NCBI RefSeq assembly: GCF_019656075.1
Contig: NZ_BPKZ01000007.1
Coordinates: forward strand, 1 to 64,000
DNA: 64,000 nt
Direction: 5' to 3'
Source of the DNA: Leuconostoc palmae
GTDB lineage: Bacteria > Bacillota > Bacilli > Lactobacillales > Lactobacillaceae
Part shown: piece after piece, positions 7,785 to 15,992 of the stretch
Layout of the letters: every line of letters starts with the position of its first letter
Numbering within the stretch: the stretch's first letter is position 1
Made by a program: the position numbers and the translations under genes
The notes under the pieces: generated by a model
Database searches by the model: none
What the model was told of the DNA's origin: nothing
What the model saw: the letters and a program-made list of their open reading frames with translations, nothing else

Positions 7785-7830
7785 TGATAAGAAAGTGGAC
7801 AAAATATTTTTGTCCATTTTCTTATCATAT
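7785..7830 (+). terminator. Long-stem terminator after butA
   Basis: TGATAAGAAAGTGGACAAAA pairs with TTTGTCCATTTTCTTATCA with one mismatch, about 18 bp of stem around a short loop. It starts 6 bp after the butA stop. Confidence 0.75.
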
Positions 7831-7980
7831 TGATTTAAATAAACATGTATGTTGTATGGTAAACAGTGCTAAGAAAGAAATTATTTATTCTTTTAACTAG
7901 CATATTATGAAAAAATCTACCTTTTAATGGGCGGTTTTTTTTAACCTTTTCTTGCAACAAAAGGGGATGTTTCTTTTGTA

Positions 7981-7998
7981 TTGTTTAATAATACACAA
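7981..7998. promoter_or_regulatory. adhE: Possible Rex operator upstream of adhE
   Basis: TTGTTTAATAATACACAA matches 15 of 18 positions of the Rex consensus. It lies about 70 bp upstream of the adhE -35 box. Rex control of adhE is well known in Firmicutes; the site itself is an inference. Confidence 0.4.
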
Positions 7999-8012
7999 TA
8001 AGTATTTTATTT

Positions 8013-8026
8013 TAAAAACGCTTACA
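8013..8026 (-). promoter_or_regulatory. cre-like site (CcpA binding) upstream of adhE
   Basis: On the minus strand TGTAAGCGTTTTTA agrees with the cre consensus TGWNANCGNTNWCA at all but one specified position. It lies 43 bp upstream of the -35 box, where CcpA can activate or repress. Confidence 0.4.
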
Positions 8027-8068
8027 AAATCCTTTATATAAGCTTTTTAAGATAAATTAATAAAAAAC

Positions 8069-8097
8069 TTGCTTTTTACAAAGGGGTGTTATATACT
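8069..8097 (+). promoter_or_regulatory. Promoter of adhE
   Basis: TTGCTT (8069-8074), 17-bp spacer, TATACT (8092-8097). A transcript starting near 8104 would have a ~37-nt leader. The region 7831-8068 holds the Rex-like and cre-like sites and nothing else I can support. Confidence 0.65.
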
Positions 8098-8140
8098 TAT
8101 ATTGTTAATAAATGAGCAAACGATAAAAGGAGTATTCACT

Positions 8141-10843
8141 ATGGTAGAAGTAACAACAAAAAAGCCTGCTAAAAAGGTTTTAACACCTGAAGAAAAAGCA
8201 GAATTACAAACACAAGCAGAGCAAATGACAGCTAAATTAGTTGAAAAATCTCAAAAAGCGTTAGCTGAATTTTCTACATTTTCACAAGAGAAGGTCGATA
8301 AAATTGTTGCAGCAATGGCATTAGCTGGATCAGAAAATTCATTGTTATTGGCTCACGAAGCACACGACGAAACTGGTCGAGGTGTTGTGGAAGATAAAGA
8401 TACTAAAAATCGTTTTGCATCGGAATCAGTATATAATGCTATCAAGTTTGATAAAACAGTTGGTGTTATTAATGAAGATAAAATTCAAGGAAAGGTCGAA
8501 TTAGCTGCACCGCTTGGTGTCTTGGCTGGTATTGTACCAACTACTAATCCAACATCAACTACCATTTTTAAATCAATGCTGACTGCTAAAACACGTAATA
8601 CAATCATTTTTGCTTTCCACCCTCAAGCGCAAAAATCATCATCACACGCTGCGCAAATTGTTTATGAGGCAGCTGTCAAAGCTGGAGCACCAGAAAACTT
8701 TATTCAATGGATTGAAAAACCATCAATTTATGGTACGAGTGCCTTAATTCAGAATCCGGGAATTGCATCGATATTGGCTACTGGTGGACCAGCAATGGTT
8801 AATGCAGCTTTGAAATCTGGAAATCCTTCAATGGGAGTTGGAGCTGGAAACGGTGCTGTTTATTTAGATGCTACTGTTGATACAGATAGAGCGGTATCTG
8901 ATTTACTATTATCAAAACGTTTTGATAATGGTATGATTTGTGCAACTGAAAACTCAGCAGTTATTCAAGCACCAATTTATGATGAAGTGCTTCAAAAGTT
9001 ACAAGATCAAGGCGCTTACCTTGTACCAAAGAAAGACTATAAGAAAATTGCAGATTATGTTTTCAAGCCAAATGCTGAAGGGTTTGGTGTTGCTGGACCT
9101 GTGGCAGGTATGTCAGGACGTTGGATTGCAGAACAAGCAGGAGTGAAAGTTCCTGAAGGTAAGGATGTTTTGTTGTTTGAATTGGATCAAAAGAACATTG
9201 GTGAAGCATTATCATCAGAAAAGTTATCACCATTGCTATCAATCTATAAAGTAAACACACGCCAAGAAGCCATTGATACCGTACAAGGTTTATTGAACTA
9301 CCAAGGTGCAGGACACAATGCAGCAATTCAAATTGGTTCACAAGATGATCCATTTATTAAAGAATATGCTGATGCGATTGGTGCATCACGTATCTTAGTT
9401 AATCAGCCAGATTCAATTGGTGGCGTTGGAGATATCTATACAGATGCTATGCGCCCATCATTGACGCTTGGTACCGGATCATGGGGGAAGAATTCATTGT
9501 CTCATAACTTATCAACATATGACCTACTCAATATTAAGACAGTTGCTCGTCGTCGTAATCGTCCACAATGGGTTCGTTTACCAAAAGAAGTTTATTATGA
9601 AGCAAATGCAATCACATATTTGCAAGATTTACCATCAGTTAAGCGCGCGTTTATTGTTGCTGACCCTGGTATGGTGGAATTCGGATTTGTTGGTAAGGTC
9701 TTGAGTCAACTTGAGCTTCGTCAGGAACAAGTCGAAACGAACATTTATGGTTCAGTTAAGCCAGATCCAACGTTGTCACAAGCTGTTGACATTGCCCGTC
9801 AAATGGCTGACTTTAAGCCTGATACAGTGATTTTACTTGGTGGTGGTTCAGCGTTAGATGCCGGAAAAATTGGTCGCTTCTTGTATGAATACTCAACACG
9901 TCATGAGGGTATTTTGTCAGATGAAGTGGGTATCAAAGAATTATTTATGGAATTGCAACAGAAGTTCATGGATATTCGTAAGCGTATCGTTAAGTTCTAT
10001 CATGCGCGTTTGACACAAATGGTTGCTATTCCAACAACTTCAGGAACTGGTTCAGAAGTAACACCGTTTGCTGTTATCACAGATGACCACACTCATGTGA
10101 AGTACCCATTGGCTGATTATGAACTAACGCCTGAAGTGGCTATTGTCGATCCTGAATTTGTCATGACAGTACCAAAGCGTACAGTAGCCTTTTCTGGGTT
10201 AGATGCTTTGTCACATGCCTTTGAATCATATGTATCAGTCATGGCTTCAGAGTTCACACGACCATGGGCATTGCAAGCAATTAAATTGATTTTTGAAAAC
10301 CTCACAACATCTTACAAATATGATCCAAAGCAGCCAACCAAAGAAGGACAGAACGCACGTACAAAAATGCATTACGCTTCAACTTTGGCAGGTATGTCAT
10401 TTGCCAATGCTTTCTTAGGCATTAATCACTCACTTGCACACAAAACTGGTGGTGAGTTCGGATTGCCACACGGTTTGGCCATTGCGATTGCAATGCCACA
10501 TGTGATTAAGTTTAATGCTGTAACAGGTAACGTTAAGCGTACACCATACCCACGTTACGAAACTTACACAGCACAAAAGGACTATGCGGACATTGCGCGT
10601 TACTTAGGTTTGCAAGGGACAACAGATGCAGAATTAGTTGATTCGTTAATCGCAGCCATTAAAGAATTAGCAAAGTCAGTAGAAGTTGACCAAACACTGT
10701 CAGGTAATGGTGTTAAGAAAGCGGATCTTGAAAAAAATATTGATAAGTTGACTGACCTTGTATATAATGACCAATGCACGCCTGGTAACCCACGCCAACC
10801 AAGTTTGGCTGAAATCAAGCAATTATTGATGGAGCAACTTTAA
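8141..10843 (+). CDS. adhE: Bifunctional acetaldehyde-CoA/alcohol dehydrogenase
   Basis: A 900-residue fusion. The N-terminal CoA-acylating aldehyde dehydrogenase (about 20-440) shows the catalytic Cys in NGMICATENS and the cofactor loop ATGGPAMV. The C-terminal iron alcohol dehydrogenase (about 470-895) shows GGGSALDAGK and iron-binding Asp/His residues in DALSHAFESYVS and NHSLAHKTGGEFGLPHG. It converts acetyl-CoA through acetaldehyde to ethanol with two NADH, the main electron sink of heterolactic fermentation. The start is ATG 8141, 10 nt after AAAAGGAG; an in-frame ATG at 8069 lies in the promoter. A terminator follows. Confidence 0.97.
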   Translation: MVEVTTKKPAKKVLTPEEKAELQTQAEQMTAKLVEKSQKALAEFSTFSQEKVDKIVAAMALAGSENSLLLAHEAHDETGRGVVEDKDTKNRFASESVYNAIKFDKTVGVINEDKIQGKVELAAPLGVLAGIVPTTNPTSTTIFKSMLTAKTRNTIIFAFHPQAQKSSSHAAQIVYEAAVKAGAPENFIQWIEKPSIYGTSALIQNPGIASILATGGPAMVNAALKSGNPSMGVGAGNGAVYLDATVDTDRAVSDLLLSKRFDNGMICATENSAVIQAPIYDEVLQKLQDQGAYLVPKKDYKKIADYVFKPNAEGFGVAGPVAGMSGRWIAEQAGVKVPEGKDVLLFELDQKNIGEALSSEKLSPLLSIYKVNTRQEAIDTVQGLLNYQGAGHNAAIQIGSQDDPFIKEYADAIGASRILVNQPDSIGGVGDIYTDAMRPSLTLGTGSWGKNSLSHNLSTYDLLNIKTVARRRNRPQWVRLPKEVYYEANAITYLQDLPSVKRAFIVADPGMVEFGFVGKVLSQLELRQEQVETNIYGSVKPDPTLSQAVDIARQMADFKPDTVILLGGGSALDAGKIGRFLYEYSTRHEGILSDEVGIKELFMELQQKFMDIRKRIVKFYHARLTQMVAIPTTSGTGSEVTPFAVITDDHTHVKYPLADYELTPEVAIVDPEFVMTVPKRTVAFSGLDALSHAFESYVSVMASEFTRPWALQAIKLIFENLTTSYKYDPKQPTKEGQNARTKMHYASTLAGMSFANAFLGINHSLAHKTGGEFGLPHGLAIAIAMPHVIKFNAVTGNVKRTPYPRYETYTAQKDYADIARYLGLQGTTDAELVDSLIAAIKELAKSVEVDQTLSGNGVKKADLEKNIDKLTDLVYNDQCTPGNPRQPSLAEIKQLLMEQL

Positions 10844-10876
10844 ACGATTATCTGTTACCAATCGAAAACTTTTCAG

Positions 10877-10902
10877 AAAGCAAAAGAAATTTTGCTTTTT
10901 TG
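10877..10902 (+). terminator. Rho-independent terminator of adhE
   Basis: AAAGCAAAA-GAAA-TTTTGCTTT followed by T-rich sequence, about 35 bp after the adhE stop. Confidence 0.85.
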
Positions 10903-10903
10903 T

Positions 10904-10932
10904 TTGCATTCTTTTTAATCCGTGTATATAAT
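10904..10932 (+). promoter_or_regulatory. Promoter of the YhgE/Pip gene
   Basis: TTGCAT (10904-10909), 17-bp spacer, TATAAT (10927-10932), directly behind the adhE terminator. CGTGTATA before and TATACG after the -10 form an imperfect inverted repeat that could be a repressor site. Confidence 0.7.
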
Positions 10933-10975
10933 GTATCCATAGATAAAACAAGTATACGAAAAGAGGCTTAACAAG

Positions 10976-13351
10976 ATGAAATTCTGGAAAAGTGCAGAAT
11001 GGCAGCGTATTAGTAAACTACGCGGTCTAAAGCTCCTACTAGTTGGAATTGCTATTATACCCAGTGTTTATGCTGTCATTTTTCTGTCATCACTATGGGA
11101 TACTTACGGTAAGCTTGATAATTTACCAGTGGCCATTGTGAATAATGATCAGAGTGCTAGCATTAATGGTAAAACAGAGAATCTCGGTCAAGATTTGACT
11201 GATAAACTGTTGAAGGAAAAACCTTTAAAACTTTCAGAAGTATCTGAAGACAAGGCTAATGAAGGTTTAAAATCTGGCAAATACTACATGACAATTACTA
11301 TTCCCGAGAATTTTACGGCTAACTCGGGGACATTACTTGACAGACATCCTAAACAATCTAAAATTATGATTGCACAAAATGCGGGACAAAGCTTTATTGC
11401 TGAAAAAATGACAAGTTCGGCTGCCACAAAAATTCAAAGTAATGTTAATCGTTCACTACAGAAAGTCTATAATCAAACTATTTTATCGGCTGCGAATACT
11501 TCAAAAAAAGGATTTCAGTCTGGATCAGATGGTGCTAATCAACTAAATAAAGGATTAGGACAGTTAGCAGATGGTAATAAACAGCTTAATATAGGTGCGC
11601 AATCGCTCACAAATGGTTCGTCAACATTGGCGGGAGGTATTGCGCAATACACAAATGGTGTTACGCAAGCAAACAGTGGTTCTAATCAACTTGTTAGTGG
11701 TGCTAGTTCAGCTGCGAAGGGTGCTAATCAATTAGCCTCAGGAACATCACAATTAGCACAAAACACACCAAAACTAGTAGCTGGAAGTCAGCAACTAGCA
11801 ACTGGTGCTGAAGAATTAGCTAAAAAGTTGCAAGAAGTGAGTGATAGCATCACGACAGGACAGACAAATGGGGCAGTACAAATCAAGCAATTGGAATCTG
11901 GTTTAGCAAGCTTAAGCCAACAGGTTAACAATATCCAATTGCCGGAAAATTCAATTGATAGTAATGCGATGACACAGTCTGGAACGGCGTTACAAGACGG
12001 ATTAACAGGCGCTGGCGTTGATGCGAAAAAAATAGCTTCATTCATGGAAGATCCTAGTTTTCAGGATTTCCTAACAACTCACAAAGATTTTGCGCAACAA
12101 TTTGGTATTACAGCGCAAAGCCTACAAAGCAATCTTGCAAAAAGTGGGCAAGCTGCAGAATCATTGCAGACTAATTTAAATCAGTTACAAGCGTTACTAC
12201 CACAGTTAGCTGCATTCAAAAAACAATTACCACAGCTTCAAGCTGGGTTGTCAGCAGCTCAATCAGGTAATAAGCAAGCTATTGATAGTTTGAATGGTAG
12301 TTTAACACAAGTAAGTCAAGTACTTTCACAACAATTTGTGCCGGCAGCAAATCAATTAGCCAATGGTGCAGCGCAACTAAATGTTGGTCAACAACAAGTC
12401 GCTTCAGCATCATCACAATTAAATAGTGGTGCGAGTCAGTTGGCTAACGGAAATGCACAACTGGTCAATGGTGCTAATCAATTAAATGGTGGCTTAGGCC
12501 AATTAGCAGAAAAAAATAGCCAATTGAATAATGGTGTTGGACAGCTCAATCAAGGTGCACAGAAGTTAGCGGATGGGACTCAACAAGCATCTGTTGGACT
12601 ATCACAAGCACAGACAGGGACAGAAACGTTAGCACAGAAATTGGCTGATGGTGCTATTCAACTAGATAAGGTTCATAACAATAAAGCCAATATTACGGCA
12701 TTAACGCAACCAGTCAAGAGCCAACAATCTAATTTATCAGATGTTGACAATAATGGGACAGGAATGACCCCCTATATGATGTCAGTCGGATTATTTGTTG
12801 GTATGATAACGTTTAGTGCCATTTATGATTTCATTACTGTGGCTAAGAAGCCCAAAAATGGGTTTGCTTGGTGGGCACAAAAGCAAGCAGTTAACGCTCC
12901 TGTTTGGATTGCCCAAGCAATTATTATTACATCATTATTACTACTAGTAGATGGTTTACAGCCCAAAAACACAGCGTTATTATATCTTGTCGCCCTTGTT
13001 GTAGCGTTTGCTTTCAATCAACTTGTATTATTGTTTAGTATCATGTTTGGTAAATTGGGATCAGGGTTAATGATTATTGTATTGGTCTTACAATTGAGTG
13101 CAAGTGCCGGATCATACCCAATCGAGCTTTCAAATGGTTTCTTCCAAGCTATTCATCCTTGGGTACCCATGACCTACTCTGTACATGCATTCCGAGAAGT
13201 TATTTCTATTGGTGGCAGTGTTGCAGTTGACTTGACAATTTTGTTAGCTGTCGGTATTGTATCAATGGTACTAACGTGGGCCACATATCAGTGGAAGCTA
13301 AAGCATAATTTGTTGATTTGGCATGACAATAGTCAAGTAGTACCTGAATAG
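10976..13351 (+). CDS. YhgE/Pip-family membrane protein (ABC-2-like, phage infection protein homologue)
   Basis: A 791-residue protein with the family architecture: an N-terminal helix at about 18-40 (LLLVGIAIIPSVYAVIFLSS), a large external region, and a five-helix ABC-2-type C-terminal domain at about 595-780. The external region has two blocks (about 178-285 and 455-570) of 7-residue repeats of the pattern N-Q-L-x-x-G-x, likely forming an extended coiled-coil or helical rod. Lactococcal Pip is a phage receptor; YhgE homologues occur with secretion systems and drug tolerance. The spacing of 52 bp to the Rrf2 gene and lack of a terminator between them suggest an operon. Confidence 0.85.
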   Translation: MKFWKSAEWQRISKLRGLKLLLVGIAIIPSVYAVIFLSSLWDTYGKLDNLPVAIVNNDQSASINGKTENLGQDLTDKLLKEKPLKLSEVSEDKANEGLKSGKYYMTITIPENFTANSGTLLDRHPKQSKIMIAQNAGQSFIAEKMTSSAATKIQSNVNRSLQKVYNQTILSAANTSKKGFQSGSDGANQLNKGLGQLADGNKQLNIGAQSLTNGSSTLAGGIAQYTNGVTQANSGSNQLVSGASSAAKGANQLASGTSQLAQNTPKLVAGSQQLATGAEELAKKLQEVSDSITTGQTNGAVQIKQLESGLASLSQQVNNIQLPENSIDSNAMTQSGTALQDGLTGAGVDAKKIASFMEDPSFQDFLTTHKDFAQQFGITAQSLQSNLAKSGQAAESLQTNLNQLQALLPQLAAFKKQLPQLQAGLSAAQSGNKQAIDSLNGSLTQVSQVLSQQFVPAANQLANGAAQLNVGQQQVASASSQLNSGASQLANGNAQLVNGANQLNGGLGQLAEKNSQLNNGVGQLNQGAQKLADGTQQASVGLSQAQTGTETLAQKLADGAIQLDKVHNNKANITALTQPVKSQQSNLSDVDNNGTGMTPYMMSVGLFVGMITFSAIYDFITVAKKPKNGFAWWAQKQAVNAPVWIAQAIIITSLLLLVDGLQPKNTALLYLVALVVAFAFNQLVLLFSIMFGKLGSGLMIIVLVLQLSASAGSYPIELSNGFFQAIHPWVPMTYSVHAFREVISIGGSVAVDLTILLAVGIVSMVLTWATYQWKLKHNLLIWHDNSQVVPE

Positions 13352-13403
13352 ATTAAGCTACTTTGTGGATCACATGTTATACCTCAAAGTATTGGAGAAA
13401 TTT

Positions 13404-13892
13404 ATGAAAATGTCAAAAGCAGTTGAGCAAAGCTTAGTTGTACTAGTCATGTTGGCACTTCAAAAAGATCAGTTACCCATTAAAAGTTATTTATTGAGTA
13501 ACTGTTTGGAAGTATCAGAATCGTATTTTAAAAAGACTATGCGTAAATTAGTTGTTGCTGGAATAGTTAAAGCTATTGCGAGTAAAGAAGGAGGTTTTCA
13601 GTTAGCACGACCAATTGAAAGCATTACTTTATTAGATGTTTATGAAGCTATTGAAGGAGATAGTAGTTTTATAAATTCAACACAACTTGCAGATCGTATT
13701 TTCTTGAGTCAAGAGTCTGATAAAAAAGTTGAGGATGTTCAGGAAGCATTAAAAACAGCTACAAATGATGTTTTATCAGCTTTTAATGATGCGGAGCAAG
13801 AATTTAAAAATAGTTTGCGAAAATATACTATTGCACAAGTATTAGATGGCATTCAAAAAGATTCGTTTGAAAAAATAGATTGGCGCCAATAA
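13404..13892 (+). CDS. Rrf2-family transcriptional regulator
   Basis: A 162-residue protein with the Rrf2 winged helix: LVVLVMLALQ, then SYFKKTMRKLVVAGIVKA and SKEGGFQLARP (wing). The start is taken at 13404 because GGAG lies 8 nt upstream; an in-frame GTG/TTG further up has no such site. The three-cysteine Fe-S cluster of IscR/NsrR is missing (one Cys only), so it should not bind a cluster. As the second gene after yhgE it may control that operon, as Rrf2/TetR regulators next to Pip genes often do; this is inference. Confidence 0.85.
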   Translation: MKMSKAVEQSLVVLVMLALQKDQLPIKSYLLSNCLEVSESYFKKTMRKLVVAGIVKAIASKEGGFQLARPIESITLLDVYEAIEGDSSFINSTQLADRIFLSQESDKKVEDVQEALKTATNDVLSAFNDAEQEFKNSLRKYTIAQVLDGIQKDSFEKIDWRQ

Positions 13893-13922
13893 AAAAGCAC
13901 GCATATGATTACGTGCTTTTTT
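13891..13922 (+). terminator. Rho-independent terminator
   Basis: AAAAAAGCACG (13891-13901) and CGTGCTTTTTT (13912-13922) form a hairpin with a terminal T-run right at the Rrf2 stop codon. Confidence 0.88.
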
Positions 13923-13966
13923 ATTTTTTCTAAACTAATTGTGTTAGATTAAAAAAGAAGGTTATC

Positions 13967-14437
13967 ATGCAAGAGGAAGAATCAATTTACGATGAACTTT
14001 GTTTATCAATATATAACACTAACCGTTACTTTCACCGCTTATATGCTTTTGTACTAGACAGATATGATTTATCTTATTTGCAGTATATGAGTTTGTTAGT
14101 CATTCATCAACGTGGTGGTGTTAAACTAATGGACATTGGTGACAAACTAGGATTATCCAGTAACACGTTAACACCAGTAATTGATAAATTGGTTCAAAAA
14201 AATTGGCTTAAAAAAGAGCAAAGTGCTGTTGATAAGCGAATTAATCTTTTAAAGATTAAAGATAGCCAATCAAAGCTATTAAATCGTATTCTTGTAGAAA
14301 TTGAATCTTTGCGTAACGACTTAATTGATCGCAGTGGTGTATCAGTAGAAGAAACCTTGCAATCAAATCAGCACTTAAATCATGTTTTACAATTAATGAT
14401 TCAAGATCATATCGAATCATCTTCACAAAAGGAGTGA
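13967..14437 (+). CDS. MarR-family transcriptional regulator
   Basis: A 156-residue winged-helix protein. The recognition helix SSNTLTPVIDKLVQKNWL and the wing EQSAVDKRINLLK with the conserved D-x-R are typical of MarR/OhrR. Downstream are remnants of a quinone reductase-like gene and a DUF1304 gene, in the order regulator - oxidoreductase - DUF1304. The regulator probably once controlled that operon, responding to a phenolic or oxidative signal. No redox Cys at the N-terminus (the only early Cys is in DELCLS) argues for or against OhrR-type sensing only weakly. Confidence 0.88.
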   Translation: MQEEESIYDELCLSIYNTNRYFHRLYAFVLDRYDLSYLQYMSLLVIHQRGGVKLMDIGDKLGLSSNTLTPVIDKLVQKNWLKKEQSAVDKRINLLKIKDSQSKLLNRILVEIESLRNDLIDRSGVSVEETLQSNQHLNHVLQLMIQDHIESSSQKE

Positions 14438-14447
14438 GATACATCAA

Positions 14448-14564
14448 ATGGAAGTCATTGCGATTCCAGAACCATGTCCTCAGAAAGATGAGGTGCTTGT
14501 TGAAAACATGGTTACCAGTATTAACCCCATTGATTATAAGGCGCGTCATAGTGATGCGTATTAA
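14448..14564 (+). pseudogene. N-terminal remnant of a zinc-type alcohol dehydrogenase / quinone oxidoreductase
   Basis: ATG 14448 behind AAAGGAGTGA starts MEVIAIPEPCPQKDEVLVEN and continues to SINPIDYKARHSDAY, then TAA. E-V-L-V-x-x-x-x-x-S-I-N-P-I-D-Y-K is the characteristic start of the MDR/quinone reductase family (about 310-330 residues when intact). Only 38 residues remain and no further homologous frame is visible before the DUF1304 gene, so most of the gene has been deleted. The ribosome binding site survives. Confidence 0.75.
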
Positions 14565-14583
14565 ACAGGAAAAGGAAGAATAA

Positions 14584-14943
14584 ATGTTTGCAAACATTAT
14601 AACGAGTTTAGTTGCTGTTGAAGCAATTATTATTATGGCTGTTGAAATGTTCGGATCAACCGCACAATAAGCTAAAGCTTTTGATTTCAAAAAGAATGTT
14701 GTTCAGATACCTGAGGTTAAGGTATTATTGGCTAATCAAGGTGTTTATAATGGCTTGTTTGGATTACTTATTTTAATCACAATGTTGCTATTGTCTGTAC
14801 CGCAACAAACCTTGATGCTTCAGTTAGAAATGTTGTTTATTATCATAGTTGCCGTATATGGTAGTTTAACAGCATCACGTAAAATTATAGTCATTCAAGG
14901 ATTACCAGCAATTATTGCGCTTATTGCGTTGTACCTCAAGTAA
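14584..14943 (+). pseudogene. DUF1304 membrane protein with an in-frame ochre codon
   Basis: ATG 14584 reads MFANIITSLVAVEAIIIMAV to FGSTAQ, hits TAA at 14668-14670, and the same frame continues AKAFDF onward through three hydrophobic helices to the stop at 14941-14943. Family members have an uninterrupted protein of about 119 residues with A-K-A-F at this place, so CAA to TAA is the simplest origin. Downstream reinitiation could give a 71-residue piece lacking helix 1. GGAAGAATAA lies just upstream of the start. Confidence 0.85.
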
Positions 14944-14977
14944 AAAACCGACCTTTGTTTGTAGGTCGGTTTTTTTA
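14942..14977 (+). terminator. Rho-independent terminator
   Basis: AAAAAACCGACCT (14942-14954) and AGGTCGGTTTTTTT (14963-14976) form a hairpin with a T-run immediately after the DUF1304 frame. Confidence 0.92.
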
Positions 14978-15189
14978 CATCATAATAGTTTTTTTGATTA
15001 ACAGGTCTTTCATCCAACCCGGTATTTCTTCGTTTGTTTGCCTTTTTCTCTGGGAAAATAGAAACGCATATCAATTAGTGATGTTATTAACAAATATTGA
15101 GTATATTTATTAGCTTATTTGAGAGAACCATCGAATAGTATGTTAAAATTTAGATGTTAATGTTACACAGTATACAAAGAAAGTGAACA

Positions 15190-15970
15190 ATGATTTCAAT
15201 AACTTTTGGTGTCATGACTTTATCAGCCATTGGCATCGGACTGAATTTGGTACTTTTGCCTATTTTAAAATATACAACTAAATACAATGCTGTTGAAAGT
15301 TTTGTTGTGGCAATTTTAATTTTTTGTCCGTTACTGTATAATCTGCTGTCTATTGGGAAATTAACATTAAATGGTTTATACCTCTATAGTTTATTAGCAA
15401 TCATAATTTACACCTATGTTAGTAAGAAAATTGGCTCAGCATTTTTGGAAGAAGTGACCACTGAAATGGGTAATCAAAATTTTCTCCTTTTTGTCACTAG
15501 TCAATTGCAAGAGTATTTACAGCGAGATGGCAAACATTTTTTTTGCTATTAATATTGAAAAAGACAAACGGTTCTCAAGTCGACTTTTATTTTTTTAAAG
15601 ACTATGCAAAATGATGCCAATCGCTTGGTATTAGAAATTACAGAGAGATTATGAAGATATAACTTATCAAGACATTGTACATTTTATCAACTTTGCTAAA
15701 CGTTTAGGGTATAAGGTTTTTCTCGACGATATAGATAACAAGCTCAACAATAACCTATCATTGTGTGCACTTAATATTGTTGATGGGATAAAATTATCAC
15801 GTAGCTTCACTCAAAATTTCAATGACAAATGTTCAGCAATGGTAGGTTTGAAATCAAAATTATCTAACTGTGTTTGGGCAATGAAAGGTATAGAAAATCA
15901 CAAGCAGTATGAACAAGCTTGCTCAATCGGAATAACGTATCAGCAAGGTTTTTTCTTTAAAGGGATGTAA
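15190..15970 (+). pseudogene. Degraded EAL-domain (c-di-GMP phosphodiesterase-like) membrane protein
   Basis: The first frame (15190-15552) encodes three hydrophobic helices and a linker. Frameshifts near 15545-15590 and 15640 then break the reading. Pieces in other frames include RLVLEITER, LGYKVFLDDI and VDGIKLSRSFT, which match the EAL motifs x-L-E-x-T-E, G-x-x-x-x-L-D-D and D-x-I-K-x-x-x-x-F in order. The final segment ends QGFFFKGM at 15970. At least two shifts are needed to join it, so it is non-functional. No GGDEF partner is visible nearby. Confidence 0.75.
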
Positions 15971-15992
15971 GAATAGGTTATTGGCAAGTACC

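Noticed and set aside
7905-7943. Second terminator upstream of adhE (T8 run after GGGCGG)
   Set aside because: The supposed stem has too many mismatches; the butA terminator at 7785-7830 already suffices.
11500-12700. Tandem DNA repeat or CRISPR-like array inside the YhgE/Pip gene
   Set aside because: The periodicity is a protein-level 7-residue repeat with variable DNA; there are no conserved direct repeats with unique spacers. No CRISPR array was seen anywhere.
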